64,000 bases of DNA from VFKU01 sp964620045 (GCA_964620045.1 CAZUJL010000004.1:62001-126000); one strand, 5' to 3'; shown: positions 55,295 to 64,000, numbered from the stretch's first letter. Made by a program: numbers and translations. The notes: generated by a model from the letters alone, not told the origin.

Positions 55295-56257
55295 TTAGGC
55301 CTCCGGTTTCACTTCCTGCCAGGTGTCGTCCGGATCGTAGGTCGTGATCGCGGCCGCCGCGGCTTCGGTGCCGTCGCCAAGATCTTTCTGGTAGACCTTG
55401 CCGTCGTGGTTGATGATAAAGGTCATGATCCCGGTGTCGGCATAAACCGCCGGCCACGCGATAAGCCCGAACCCGCCGACCATGCGGCCGCCGATGATGT
55501 AGCTCATCGCGCCGCCGTGCGCATGCGAACCCTGCGCGGTCAGAATGCGATAGCGGTAGCCGTGGTACGGCTCGCCCGGAACGGCGTCATCGGCAAGCAG
55601 CGGCCCAAGCGGACTCATGTCCGCGCCTTCGCCCGGCCAATACAAGCCGTCTTTCTGGCCTTCCGTGCTGATGACCTTCTGCGCATACTCAAGCAGCTTG
55701 TCGCCGTTGCGGTCCTTCGACGCGTATTCCTTCTGCGCATCGTAATACGCCAGCGCCGTCTGGATGACGTCCAGCTCGTTGCGCCCGATGCGCCGAATCG
55801 CAATTTCGTGCTCGCCCGCGTCCATGTTGAAATACCAGCCCTCCGCGTCCTTCGCGAGCGGGATGGGCAGTGTCCAGCCTTCGCCAACCACGAGCACGGC
55901 GTTGTCGGGCGCTTCTGTTTTGATCTCGTGCTTGGCGTCGTAGGCCGCAAGAAACTTATCAACATCCGTGCGATCGATGTCGCCCACCGGAATCACGTCG
56001 GCATAATCCGGACCAAGCATTGAAGCAAACGCGGCCTGATCGCCCGAACGAATCGCGGCCACAAGCGCATCAAAGCCCGCGGCGGGCTCAGCAAACGACT
56101 GCTGCGTAGCAACGGGCGCAGCAGCATCCTGCGCAGCCGCCGCCTGCTCGTCGGTGGCTGCCGATCCCTCGGTTGCGGGTTCCTCCTTCTTCGAGCAACC
56201 CGCAAGAGCAACAGCAACAAGCAAACTCAGTATCGAGAAACGTGTAAGTGTAGTCAT
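55295..56257 (-). CDS. DUF2950 lipoprotein
   Basis: 320 residues. The lipobox VALAGCSKK marks a lipoprotein (cysteine about residue 21). After an Ala/Glu-rich linker the DUF2950 domain (about 70-315) shows its conserved blocks: GWTLPIPLAKDAEGWYFNMD, IGRNELDVIQTALAYYDAQ, ADMSPLGPLL, PYHGYRYRILTAQG and DTGIMTFIINHDG. The function of the family is unknown. It is 10 bp downstream of the DUF3300 gene, an association seen widely. taggag precedes ATG 56257; the Val/Ala-rich upstream frame is rejected. Confidence 0.93.
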   Translation of the reverse strand: MTTLTRFSILSLLVAVALAGCSKKEEPATEGSAATDEQAAAAQDAAAPVATQQSFAEPAAGFDALVAAIRSGDQAAFASMLGPDYADVIPVGDIDRTDVDKFLAAYDAKHEIKTEAPDNAVLVVGEGWTLPIPLAKDAEGWYFNMDAGEHEIAIRRIGRNELDVIQTALAYYDAQKEYASKDRNGDKLLEYAQKVISTEGQKDGLYWPGEGADMSPLGPLLADDAVPGEPYHGYRYRILTAQGSHAHGGAMSYIIGGRMVGGFGLIAWPAVYADTGIMTFIINHDGKVYQKDLGDGTEAAAAAITTYDPDDTWQEVKPEA

Positions 56258-56267
56258 GGTTGTTCTC

Positions 56268-57677
56268 CTACCGGCGACCGCCGCCGCCACCACCACTGCG
56301 CCCACCACCACCGCCACCACCCGCGCGCGCACCACCACCGCCGCTGCTCATCGAACGGCCGCCGGCACTGGAGGTGCCCCGGCTTACGGACTGGTTCGAG
56401 GCTGCCGGACGATCGACGCTGCTGAAAGTGCTGCTGCTTCTGCTGCCACCGCTGTAGCTACTGCCACCGCCGACATCGCGCGAGCTAACGCCTGCTCCGC
56501 CCGCGCTTGCGCGACTACCGCTGCTGACGTCGCGCGTACCCGCGCTCGCGCCACCGCTCTGGCGCGTCGAAGTACCGGCGCGGCTGAGGTCGCTGGGGGA
56601 CGCACCGCGATTCGAGAGATCGCGGTTGATCTGGTCGGCCGACGTGCGCGACGTATCGCGCGGATTCACGCCGGTGCTATTCTGAAACTGCGAACTGGCC
56701 GCCTGGCGCTGCGCATCGCGCTGGCTGGCGGTAGCAGTCGATTCGCGTCCGCGGTATTCCGAGCGCTGATCGGCGCCCGAGACACCCTTCCCGTATTTTT
56801 CACGAGACCCGGAGTCACGGTACGGCACGCCGTCGCGATTCGCGGCGTTGTGCTCCCATTTTCCGTTGTTGCTGCCACGGTTGATCTCGTTACCGACGTT
56901 GATGTTGTTGTAGCGATCAACGTCGATGTCGATATCGCCACCACCCCAGTCGCAATCGCCCCAGAGGCCGTCCATAATCGCAATGCCCGTGGCGAAGCCG
57001 ATACCAGCCATGATGGCGCCGCCCGGATAGTAATAAGGCGGGGGCGGGAAGTAGTACGGCGGATAGGATGGCCACGCCCACGATCCATAGACAACCTGCG
57101 TGTCGTAGGTCGGCACATAGACGACTTCCGGATCAGCAGGCTCGATCACGATCGTCGTCGTACTCGAGGTCGACGTTGAGGTCGACGTCGCGTCAGCCGG
57201 GGCCGCAGCCGGTTCTTCCTTGACCACCTGCTGCTCGTTGCTCTTCAGATTGCCGGCGTCTTGTGCCTGTTGGCGCAAGCGCTGAACCGAATCCATCACG
57301 TCCTTCGACTGGCCGAGGAACGCATCGCCCATCTGCTGCACCCAGTCGGGCTTTTCCTTCATCATCGCGAGCACCGCCGGGAACGCGCAGAGCGATTTCA
57401 CGCTCGGGTCCCACGCTTCGCCCTCGACCAACTTGATGGCCGCATCGCCTTCCTCGTCCGGGTGCGCGGCGGACCATTCTGCCGCCGCCGCGACGTCGGC
57501 CGGATAGGTCGTCGCCATGAATACCTGCGACAACAACGAATCCGGATAGAGCGCGATCGGCGCCGTGAGTTGATCAAGTTCCTCAGGCTTTAGGGGCGGT
57601 GGCGCCTCATCCTGCGCAAAGGCCGCGCCGCCAAGAACGAGGATGAATGCCAGGGAGAGTGAAAATAGTTTGCGCAT
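56268..57677 (-). CDS. DUF3300 exported protein with Ser/Gly/Arg-rich low-complexity tail
   Basis: 469 residues. A signal peptide (about 1-22, ending AFAQ) is followed by the DUF3300 domain (about 30-260): ELDQLTAPIALYPDSLLSQVF, AEWSAAHPDEEGDAAIKLV, VQQMGDAFLGQ, and a Pro/Tyr-rich YPPYYFPPPPYYYPG block before a Gly/Asp patch. The last 170 residues are Ser/Gly/Arg/Ala low complexity ending in glycine runs, probably disordered. No function is known for the family. ggaggt is nine bases before ATG 57677. It is paired with DUF2950 downstream. Confidence 0.92.
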   Translation of the reverse strand: MRKLFSLSLAFILVLGGAAFAQDEAPPPLKPEELDQLTAPIALYPDSLLSQVFMATTYPADVAAAAEWSAAHPDEEGDAAIKLVEGEAWDPSVKSLCAFPAVLAMMKEKPDWVQQMGDAFLGQSKDVMDSVQRLRQQAQDAGNLKSNEQQVVKEEPAAAPADATSTSTSTSSTTTIVIEPADPEVVYVPTYDTQVVYGSWAWPSYPPYYFPPPPYYYPGGAIMAGIGFATGIAIMDGLWGDCDWGGGDIDIDVDRYNNINVGNEINRGSNNGKWEHNAANRDGVPYRDSGSREKYGKGVSGADQRSEYRGRESTATASQRDAQRQAASSQFQNSTGVNPRDTSRTSADQINRDLSNRGASPSDLSRAGTSTRQSGGASAGTRDVSSGSRASAGGAGVSSRDVGGGSSYSGGSRSSSTFSSVDRPAASNQSVSRGTSSAGGRSMSSGGGGARAGGGGGGGRSGGGGGGRR

Positions 57678-57725
57678 GGCTGACACCTCCGCGCGTTTCC
57701 GCTGTGAATCGAAGCGTATCGTTGC

Positions 57726-58553
57726 CTACTTCTTTGGAAACAATAGCGTAATTACAAAACGCCCGCCAAATCCTTCCGGGCCGCCGTCGAACGTATCGGC
57801 CCAGTAGCGCACGCCGCCCCCGATGCTGATCGGCTGTTTGCCAAGGTGAAGCGTCTTGCTGACCATGCCGTTGATGGGCACGCTCCACTGTTCGCGGTTC
57901 CAATCGTAGATCGTTTCCGTCTGCAAGGTAAAAGTCCACGCGCCCTTGGCGTGGTACGCGAGAAAGGGCTGCATGAACGTGGAGCTGATCTCCGCACGGT
58001 CGCCTTCCCCCGCTACCGACCAAATATGGTTGGCCAGAATCCCCGCCGTAATGTGCTTGTGCTCATACAACGCGAGGCCAGTTGGACCAAGGCCGAATTT
58101 CCCCGTGCCGAGCTGATCATCGGTGGCCGTCGGCAACAACGCCGCCGGGCCGAGCGCCCAAATGAACCCGCCCTTCGGTTTGGGCGTGAAGAAAAAACTC
58201 TGCGAGATGTCGCCGAAACCGAACTCATGGTCATCCGGCACGACGTTCTTCTGGTAAATGAGCGGCGCAATCGTGCGCGAGATCATGTTCCAGTTGTCGG
58301 AGATTTTTACCGGAATAACCGGCTGCACGTTCAGGTAGTACTTATCACCCGCGTCCTCCGGCCCGATGCTGCCGTCGTAGTTAAACTGAAACGGCACGCT
58401 GATCAGATTGGCGACGGGATTCGAAAGCTGCTTGGCGAGTTCGTCCGCATTTCCGGCCGGCGCGGGCGCGGCGGACGTCGCCGTCGCGGATTCTTGCGCA
58501 GGCGCGAGCGAAGCAGCGACACATGCGAGCACAAACACTAAATTACGAAACAT
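57726..58553 (-). CDS. Outer-membrane beta-barrel-type protein ('transporter' family)
   Basis: 275 residues with a signal peptide (about 1-20). The mature part is almost wholly alternating beta strands: ANLISVPFQFNYDG, LNVQPVIPVKISDNWNMISRT, GFGDISQSFFFTPK, and a terminal FGGRFVITLLFPKK whose last residues suit outer-membrane insertion. Sequences of this kind are annotated as neuromedin-U or phenol-degradation MetA-like barrels; substrate unknown. It lies between DUF1254 and DUF3300 genes in the same direction. Confidence 0.8.
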   Translation of the reverse strand: MFRNLVFVLACVAASLAPAQESATATSAAPAPAGNADELAKQLSNPVANLISVPFQFNYDGSIGPEDAGDKYYLNVQPVIPVKISDNWNMISRTIAPLIYQKNVVPDDHEFGFGDISQSFFFTPKPKGGFIWALGPAALLPTATDDQLGTGKFGLGPTGLALYEHKHITAGILANHIWSVAGEGDRAEISSTFMQPFLAYHAKGAWTFTLQTETIYDWNREQWSVPINGMVSKTLHLGKQPISIGGGVRYWADTFDGGPEGFGGRFVITLLFPKK

Positions 58554-58591
58554 AACCGACCCTTCTTCAAGGCAACTCTGTAAGCGCGTAT

Positions 58592-59977
58592 TTAATCCAA
58601 TCGCTTAATTGCCGGCGGATTCCACAATCCGTTCAAGGCTTCCGGCCTTGGCGCGTAAAGTCGCAGGGTGAGCCCCAGTGCTCCGCTTTGTGGGGCCGGC
58701 AACCAGTTCGATTCCTTGTCCGGACCGGGGTTTTCGTTCTGTATATACAGGTCAAGCGAGCCGTCCGCGTTGAACTTCAGCGCATCGCGATCGCCGATGG
58801 CAAAGCGGTTCAGCGCATTGGCAACCTGGAACCCTTCGGCGTCATACATCGTCAACGACCAGAACGCGTCGACCGGCGGCAACTCGCTCTTCTCAAAGTG
58901 AAGCAAGTATTTGTTTTCCGCCGTCACCGGATTCCCTTCGGAATCGGCGATGTTGAGCGGATAGATGGCATCCTCAACCTGATTGGCGCCGAGACCGACC
59001 ATGGCAACGGCGGCGCGCTTGAGGTAGTAGTTGCCGTAGACGCCCATCGTGTCCGTGTTCATTTGCCAGCCATTGGCCGTGCGCGCGAGCGAGGACGTCT
59101 TGGCCTGCATCAGCTTCAGGCCGGCAGCCGCGCCCTTCGCGAGCGCGTCGGCGTCGACCTTGCCGCTGTCGAAACTCTTGCCCGGCTCCAATCCAATGCG
59201 CTTCATCCGCGTAAGGACAGACCAGTCCGTGATGTGCGGCGGGTTGACCTTCATAAGTTCCGCGCCGTACTTGAAATAATCCGACGCCGACATCCCGTTC
59301 ACAAAGCGCAACGGTTCGATCTTGGTGTCGACCGAAGGATCGATCTTCTGTTCTATTTTTCGCGGCGTCTTGCCCCAATCCGCCAGGAGCGTAAGCTTGT
59401 AGCCGTCCTGAATTTTGTGTACCGCGTCGTAGTCCTTCACACCGTTGGTTTGCGTACGCCCGATGATCCAGACGTACGGCGTGGGCGCATTAATACGCTC
59501 CACATCGGCCGGAAGGGCCCCCGTCCAGCCCGGCGGAACGAGGGCAAAGTTCGCGGCGCCCGTCCCGTGGGTCCGCTTGCCTGGCACGGCGAATACGTCG
59601 CTCCACATGTCGATCATCGGCAACAGGAAGTAACGGCCACCGGTATCGGCCTGGGAAACGACGACAGGCCCTTCGGTCAGGTCGATCCACGCGCTCGAAT
59701 ACAACGTGTCGAAATTCGGACGAACGACGGCGCGCATTTCAGCCGGGGGAAATGTGCGGATGTGGTTGAACGTATTGGCCGCACCGCCCACCGGATTTGT
59801 TTTCGGGTCGGAATTGATGGAGTGCTTGCGCGTCACGTCCATCGTCACGAGGGGATACAAATAAATGTACGCCTCCTGTGCGATGGTCTGCGCCTCCTCC
59901 GCCGAGATCGCTTGTGCCGAAACCCGGTAGCCAGACATCGTTGCCAAAATAGCCAGTGCAATTGCAATACCCTTCAC
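58592..59977 (-). CDS. DUF1254/DUF1214 exported protein
   Basis: 461 residues. A signal peptide (about 1-21) is followed by DUF1254 (about 25-150: AYIYLYPLVTMDVTRK, RPNFDTLYSSAWIDL, GGRYFLLPMIDMWSDVFAVPG) and DUF1214 (about 330-440: PPVDAFWSLTMYDAEG, DLYIQNENPG, NWLPAP). The pair is common in sulfatase-rich genomes, and its biochemical role is unknown. aaaggag supports the GTG at 59977 better than the GTG at 59983. It starts 13 bp after the HAD gene, so they are co-transcribed. Confidence 0.92.
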   Translation of the reverse strand: MKGIAIALAILATMSGYRVSAQAISAEEAQTIAQEAYIYLYPLVTMDVTRKHSINSDPKTNPVGGAANTFNHIRTFPPAEMRAVVRPNFDTLYSSAWIDLTEGPVVVSQADTGGRYFLLPMIDMWSDVFAVPGKRTHGTGAANFALVPPGWTGALPADVERINAPTPYVWIIGRTQTNGVKDYDAVHKIQDGYKLTLLADWGKTPRKIEQKIDPSVDTKIEPLRFVNGMSASDYFKYGAELMKVNPPHITDWSVLTRMKRIGLEPGKSFDSGKVDADALAKGAAAGLKLMQAKTSSLARTANGWQMNTDTMGVYGNYYLKRAAVAMVGLGANQVEDAIYPLNIADSEGNPVTAENKYLLHFEKSELPPVDAFWSLTMYDAEGFQVANALNRFAIGDRDALKFNADGSLDLYIQNENPGPDKESNWLPAPQSGALGLTLRLYAPRPEALNGLWNPPAIKRLD

Positions 59978-59990
59978 GATCACTTCTCCT

Positions 59991-60983
59991 TTAGTGTTGT
60001 TTCGTTGTCGGAAAAATCGTATTCCATTCCGTTTTCATATCGACTACAGTCCAGCCGCGTTTCGCGGCTTCGTCGAGCGCCTTGTCCAACTTCCCGATCG
60101 ACGACTGGCGGTCATACGCCCACTCGCGTTCCCCGTCGGTGTGGTGAACGATGAGGCCGAAGCGCGCGCCTTTGCCCGACGTGGTGTACTGCAGCATTTG
60201 CATGTCGCCGTCGGAGTTGCCGAAAGCCATAATCGGCCGGCGGCCGATCTGCATGAAGATGCCCACCGGTTTTCCGGGACCGTCGTTCGCAAACGGCGTC
60301 TCCGGCGTTTGTACGATCACGAAGTCATCGCCGCGCTGCTCGAACCGCGCGCCAAGGTGCGTGCCGACGACCTGCTCGGGCGGAATACCGTAGACCTGCT
60401 CGGCCCACGGCCGCATGAATTCGAGATTACCGCCGGAACATATGAACGTCTTAAACTCGTTCTTGCGCAGGTAGTCCAACACCTCAAGCATTGGCTGATA
60501 AACCATCTGTGTGAACAGCCGCTTGCTCGTCGGATGCTGCGCGGATGCGATCCAACGGCGCACAATATCGCCAAATTCGTCCGCCGTGACGCCAGTGTGC
60601 GTGGCCGCGAGCACCTGCAACAGCGCCCCCTGCCCGCCCGCGAGCGCGCCGCGGATGTCGTTCGCGAGGATCGACTTGAACGGCTGGTTCGTCTGCCACT
60701 CGGGATGCTGCGGCGCGAGATCCTTCACGCGGTCGAACGCGAACATCAACTGGAAATACAACGGCTGTTCGGCCCAGAGCGTACCATCGTTGTCGAACAC
60801 GGCGATGCGTTCCGCCGGCGGCACAAAATGCTCGCCGCGCTTCGACGTCACATCCTCCACAAACGCGATGATCGCTTTCTTTGACGGCCCGTCGTTCCAC
60901 GACGGCAGCGGATCGGCGGCGCGGGCTGCGAACGCGGCAAAAACAACGAGTAAAGACACGAGCGTACGGGCTGCAATGTGCAT
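59991..60983 (-). CDS. HAD-superfamily phosphatase, exported
   Basis: 330 residues. The signal peptide spans about 1-22. HAD motif I is FDNDGTLW (Asp64 nucleophile, Asp66), motif II is CSGGN, and the final metal block is FGNSDGDMQ, so the phosphatase site is complete. A helical cap lies between. It is probably a periplasmic phosphomonoesterase with unknown substrate. The upstream frame from 61073 lacks the signal peptide at its start; ATG 60983 does, although its ribosome site (aggaat) is weak. It sits between a sulfatase and DUF1254. Confidence 0.9.
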   Translation of the reverse strand: MHIAARTLVSLLVVFAAFAARAADPLPSWNDGPSKKAIIAFVEDVTSKRGEHFVPPAERIAVFDNDGTLWAEQPLYFQLMFAFDRVKDLAPQHPEWQTNQPFKSILANDIRGALAGGQGALLQVLAATHTGVTADEFGDIVRRWIASAQHPTSKRLFTQMVYQPMLEVLDYLRKNEFKTFICSGGNLEFMRPWAEQVYGIPPEQVVGTHLGARFEQRGDDFVIVQTPETPFANDGPGKPVGIFMQIGRRPIMAFGNSDGDMQMLQYTTSGKGARFGLIVHHTDGEREWAYDRQSSIGKLDKALDEAAKRGWTVVDMKTEWNTIFPTTKQH

Positions 60984-61006
60984 CGGCTGATTCCTAGTTG
61001 GAAATA

Positions 61007-61036
61007 CCGGAGCGCGGACGCGAATCCGCGCTCCGG
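61007..61036 (-). terminator. Hairpin between the sulfatase and HAD genes
   Basis: A perfect 12-bp stem CCGGAGCGCGGA with its complement (61007-61018 and 61025-61036) and a 6-base loop, ending on the minus strand with tatttcc. It is a terminator or partial attenuator for the first sulfatase gene, and would lower expression of the HAD and DUF1254 genes downstream. Confidence 0.6.
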
Positions 61037-61044
61037 TGTGGTGA

Positions 61045-62742
61045 TTAGTTCTGCGGCGCACCCTGCGGCGCAAGCATCGGGTACGCGTTCTCGAGTTTCT
61101 GCTTCGCCTTAATTTCGCCGAGGAGGCCTTCGAGCATGTTGGCCGGATTGAACGACGGCGGCGTCGAACGCGGCGGGAATTCCTTGAAGGTTTCCAGGAA
61201 CTCCGACACCGCGCCCATGCCCTGATACACCTGCGGCACGTGATTGATGATCCAGTCCCAATACGTGTTCGACGTGATGTCGGCGCGCTCGTAGGGGTCC
61301 TGCATCAGGTTGTAGAGCTTCGTCATGCGCAGCACGGCAAAGGGCTCAGCCCACACACCCATCGTACCCGGCAACCGCTGCTCGGCAAACGAGGCCTTGT
61401 AGTCGTTCATGCGCAGGGCGACCAGCATGCCGTCGTCGTCGGAGTAAAAAAAATGATCGCGCGCGCTTTTCGTGCCGTTGTTTTTGTTCGCCGTCCCGTT
61501 CACATCGCGCAGGAACGCGGACTGGTCGTAACCGTCGAGATGCACCTTGTACTTGATCCCGTTGGCCGTATATCCGGTCTTGAGCTTGTTCACAAGGTCC
61601 GGTTCACCCGCGATCGAGCACAGGGTCGGTACCCAGTCGTTATGGCTCATGAGCTGGTTGGTCACCGTGCCGGCGTCTATCACGCCCGGCCAACGGACCA
61701 GGCACGGCACGCGGAACGCGCCTTCCCAGTTCGTGTTTTTCTCGGAGCGGAACGACGTCATCGCGCCGTCGGGCCAGGTGTTCATGTGCGGGCCGTTGTC
61801 GCTGCTGTAGACGACGATCGTGTCCTTCGCGAGGCCCATGTCGTCAAGTGCCTTGAGAATCGCGCCGATCGTGTTGTCGTGTTCGATCATCCCGTCGAGG
61901 TATTCGCTGTCGCCGTGCGGATACACGCCGCGGCGATCCGCGCGCACATGCGTGCGCAAGTGCATGCGGGTTGAGTTGAACCAGCAGAAGAACGGCTTGC
62001 CCGCGGCCTGTTGCCGCTTCATGAAATCGATCGCGGCGGCCGAGGTCTCGTCGTCGATCGTCTCCATGCGCTTCTTGGTCAGCGGGCCTGTATCTTCAAT
62101 CTTCTGTTTGCCCACCTTGCCGAAACGCGGATCGACCGTGTTGTCATCGGTCGCCGTCGCCGTGCACTTCAACACGCCGCGCGGCCCCCACTTTGCTTTG
62201 AACGCAGGATCCTTCGGGTAGTCCGGCAGTTCCGGTTCTTCCTCGGCGTTCAGGTGATACAAATTGCCGAAGAACTCATCGAATCCGTTCACCGTCGGCA
62301 AGGTTTCGTTGCGATCGCCGACGTGGTTCTTGCCGAACTGTCCCGTCGCGTAGCCCAAATTTTTCAGAAGGCCGCCGATCGACGGATCGAGCTGGCTCAT
62401 GCCCATCGGCGCACCGGGGAATCCCACCTTGGTCAGTCCGGTGCGGATGCCGTGCTGGCCGGTCAGAAACGCCGCGCGGCCTGCCGTGCAACTCTGCTCG
62501 CCATAATACTGAAGGAAGCGGAGACCTTCATTAGCGATGCGATCGATGTTCGGCGTGTCGTAGCCCATCAAGCCGTCGCTGTAGGCGCTGATATTCGTAA
62601 CGCCGATATCGTCGCCAAAAATCACGAGAATATTCGGCTTCTTGGCCTGCGCCTGCGCCGCGGCCATTCCCGCGAACGCCACGATTCCGGCGATAATCGC
62701 CACACACACACGCAGCCCCGCCCGATCTTTCCTACTGCTCAT
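61045..62742 (-). CDS. Arylsulfatase, exported (C-type)
   Basis: 565 residues. The signal peptide is about 1-34. Metal aspartates are 44-45 (FGDDIG). The formylglycine site is C85-T-A-G-R, so it is a cysteine-type sulfatase needing oxidation by a maturation enzyme. YSSDNGPH and the GKNHVGD lysine/histidine complete the active site. It should hydrolyse sulfate esters in the periplasm. ggagg spacing favours ATG 62742 over 62748. It is closely similar to the upstream tandem sulfatase. Confidence 0.95.
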   Translation of the reverse strand: MSSRKDRAGLRVCVAIIAGIVAFAGMAAAQAQAKKPNILVIFGDDIGVTNISAYSDGLMGYDTPNIDRIANEGLRFLQYYGEQSCTAGRAAFLTGQHGIRTGLTKVGFPGAPMGMSQLDPSIGGLLKNLGYATGQFGKNHVGDRNETLPTVNGFDEFFGNLYHLNAEEEPELPDYPKDPAFKAKWGPRGVLKCTATATDDNTVDPRFGKVGKQKIEDTGPLTKKRMETIDDETSAAAIDFMKRQQAAGKPFFCWFNSTRMHLRTHVRADRRGVYPHGDSEYLDGMIEHDNTIGAILKALDDMGLAKDTIVVYSSDNGPHMNTWPDGAMTSFRSEKNTNWEGAFRVPCLVRWPGVIDAGTVTNQLMSHNDWVPTLCSIAGEPDLVNKLKTGYTANGIKYKVHLDGYDQSAFLRDVNGTANKNNGTKSARDHFFYSDDDGMLVALRMNDYKASFAEQRLPGTMGVWAEPFAVLRMTKLYNLMQDPYERADITSNTYWDWIINHVPQVYQGMGAVSEFLETFKEFPPRSTPPSFNPANMLEGLLGEIKAKQKLENAYPMLAPQGAPQN

Positions 62743-62799
62743 CGTCATATCCTCCGCGCGGATGATGCCCGCAGTTTGCGCGATGCGGTCTCCGTCAAA

Positions 62800-64000
62800 T
62801 TATCTGCCGGTCGACGTCTTGAGCGCCTCCAACGCGCCGTCGATCGAGAAACTTCCGGGCTTCTGGCTCGGCGGAAATTCCTTGAAGGTGCTGAGAAACT
62901 GGCCGACGTACTGCTGCGCGGGCACCATCACGAATAAGTGCTCCACGCGCCAGCGTTCGTAGTCCATGCCTTCGTGGTCTGCGGTCTCGAAGGGATCGGA
63001 GCGCAGGTTAAACAGCTTGGGCAAGCGGAGCGCAACAAACGGCTCCTGCCACACGTCAAAACCTTCCGCGCGCTGCTCGGCGAACACGACCTTCCACTGG
63101 TCGTAGCGCAAACCCACCAGCGAGCCGTCGTCGTTGAAGTAGAAAAATTCGCGGCGCGGGCTGGGCGATTTTCCTGCCAACGCGTCGGTGATGTTGTACC
63201 CATCAAGATGGACTTTAAAGTTCTTATTGCCGACAGGCATGCCCTTGAGCAGCTTGTCCTTCACATTCGGATCGCCGGCCGCGGCGACCAGCGTGGGCAG
63301 CATGTCCTCGTGCGCGAAAATGTCGTTGTTCACCGTGCCGGGCGGGATCACACCAGGCCAGCGGATCGCGCAGGGCACGCGGTAGCCGCCCTCCCAGTTC
63401 GTGTTTTTTTCGCCACGGAACGGACTCTGTCCGCCGTCGGGCCAGGTGAATTTTTCCGCGCCGTTGTCGGTGGAGTACATGACGATCGTGTTGTCGGCAA
63501 TGCCAAGCTCGTCGAGTTTCTTGAGCAACTCGCCGACCATCGCGTCGTGCTCGACCATGCCGTCGGGATAAATGCCAAGGCCCGTCTTGCCCTGCGACTC
63601 TTCCTTGAGGCGCGTCCAGATGTGCATGCGGGTCGAGTTCCACCACAGGAAGAAGGGCTTGTCCGCCTTAGCCTGCTTTTCCATCCAGCCAAGCGCCGCG
63701 TCGGTGATTTCCTGGTCAACCGTCTCCATGCGCTTCTTGTTCAGCGGACCGGTCTGCTCGATTTTCTGCGTGCCGTCCGCGTTCGCCCAGGAATGGATCA
63801 CGCCGCGCGTCGCGTAGCGTTTGCGCATCTCGGGGTCTTTGAAATAGTCCGGATGCTCGGGCTCGTCCTCCGCGTTGAGGTGGTAGAGCGAGCCAAAGAA
63901 TTCGTCGAAACCGTGCGCGGTGGGCAGGTGCTCGTCGAGATCGCCCAAGTGATTCTTGCCGAACTGGCCCGTGACATAGCCCATAGGCTTGAGCAACTCG
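62800..64000 (-). CDS. Arylsulfatase paralogue, N-terminus beyond the window
   Basis: The final 400 residues of a second sulfatase; the frame is open to the window edge, so the signal peptide and formylglycine motif are not visible. Shared blocks with the next gene include TGQFGKNH, GFDEFFG-LYHLNAE, NKKRMET, YSTDNGAEK and GEKNTNWEGGYRVPC. The tandem copies probably arose by duplication but differ enough to have diverged in specificity. It ends 57 bp before its paralogue's ATG and is probably co-transcribed. Confidence 0.93.
   Translation of the reverse strand, partial: ELLKPMGYVTGQFGKNHLGDLDEHLPTAHGFDEFFGSLYHLNAEDEPEHPDYFKDPEMRKRYATRGVIHSWANADGTQKIEQTGPLNKKRMETVDQEITDAALGWMEKQAKADKPFFLWWNSTRMHIWTRLKEESQGKTGLGIYPDGMVEHDAMVGELLKKLDELGIADNTIVMYSTDNGAEKFTWPDGGQSPFRGEKNTNWEGGYRVPCAIRWPGVIPPGTVNNDIFAHEDMLPTLVAAAGDPNVKDKLLKGMPVGNKNFKVHLDGYNITDALAGKSPSPRREFFYFNDDGSLVGLRYDQWKVVFAEQRAEGFDVWQEPFVALRLPKLFNLRSDPFETADHEGMDYERWRVEHLFVMVPAQQYVGQFLSTFKEFPPSQKPGSFSIDGALEALKTSTGR

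Overview
The window is about 60% GC, gene-dense and chromosomal in character. It comes from a Gram-negative heterotroph: it encodes an ExbB/ExbD energy-transducing channel, an OmpA-type anchored protein, an AsmA-like protein and more than twenty proteins with export signals. The gene set is typical of the PVC/Hydrogenedentota-Planctomycetota sphere: PVC-type cytochrome c protein, C-type sulfatases, formylglycine-enzyme-like domains used structurally, penicillin acylases, DUF3300/DUF2950 neighbours, tandem ECF sigma factors and phytanoyl-CoA dioxygenase. My best inference is Candidatus Hydrogenedentota or a close relative. No rRNA or marker protein is present to prove it, and there is no integrase, transposase, phage gene or CRISPR array.

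Layout. 0-10 kb: end of a D-aminoacylase-type amidohydrolase, an S41 peptidase, a CPBP membrane protease, a bifunctional beta-oxidation enzyme, a beta-lactamase-fold esterase, and a chimeric protein ending in a TrmO (tRNA t6A37 methyltransferase) domain. 10-14 kb: exbB-exbD-exbD and a hydrolase fused to an adenylate cyclase. 14-18 kb: a translationally coupled minus-strand operon of penicillin acylase, sialidase and SGNH hydrolase. 18-26 kb: response regulator, cytochrome/copper monooxygenase, AsmA-like protein, glycosidase-like protein with DinB, cupin. 26-29 kb: alkylation-repair cassette (Ada-AlkA, Ogt, MmcQ-like). 29-31 kb: two ECF sigma factors and a membrane anti-sigma candidate. 31-39 kb: TlpA-like protein, PhyH dioxygenase, tRNA-Ser(GCT), S9 peptidase, a second penicillin acylase, and a DUF642-OmpA fusion.

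39-43.5 kb is a compact carboxylate-catabolism operon: CitMHS transporter, FCD-type GntR regulator, AtuA-like, DUF4387, RraA-like aldolase. It is transcribed from a very AT-rich promoter carrying three 13-bp-phased repeats and a palindrome. 44-49 kb holds two large secreted proteins, one with discoidin-like domains and one with duplicated FGE-sulfatase-like domains separated by InlB-like repeats. 49-55 kb: a YtrA-type GntR repressor with a readable promoter/operator, an aldolase-like protein, and a giant SGNH/propeller/cupredoxin/cytochrome c protein. 54.8-64 kb is an uninterrupted minus-strand run of exported proteins: two sulfatases, HAD phosphatase, DUF1254, outer-membrane barrel candidate, DUF3300, DUF2950 and a His-rich lipoprotein.

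The common theme is uptake and extracellular or periplasmic breakdown of sulfated, acylated or sialylated organic matter. The strongest leads for something undescribed are the CitMHS/AtuA/DUF4387/RraA operon, the all-exported sulfatase-DUF1254-DUF3300-DUF2950 cluster, and the chimeric TrmO protein. Reading was by eye: family assignments rest on motifs and architecture, not on searches.
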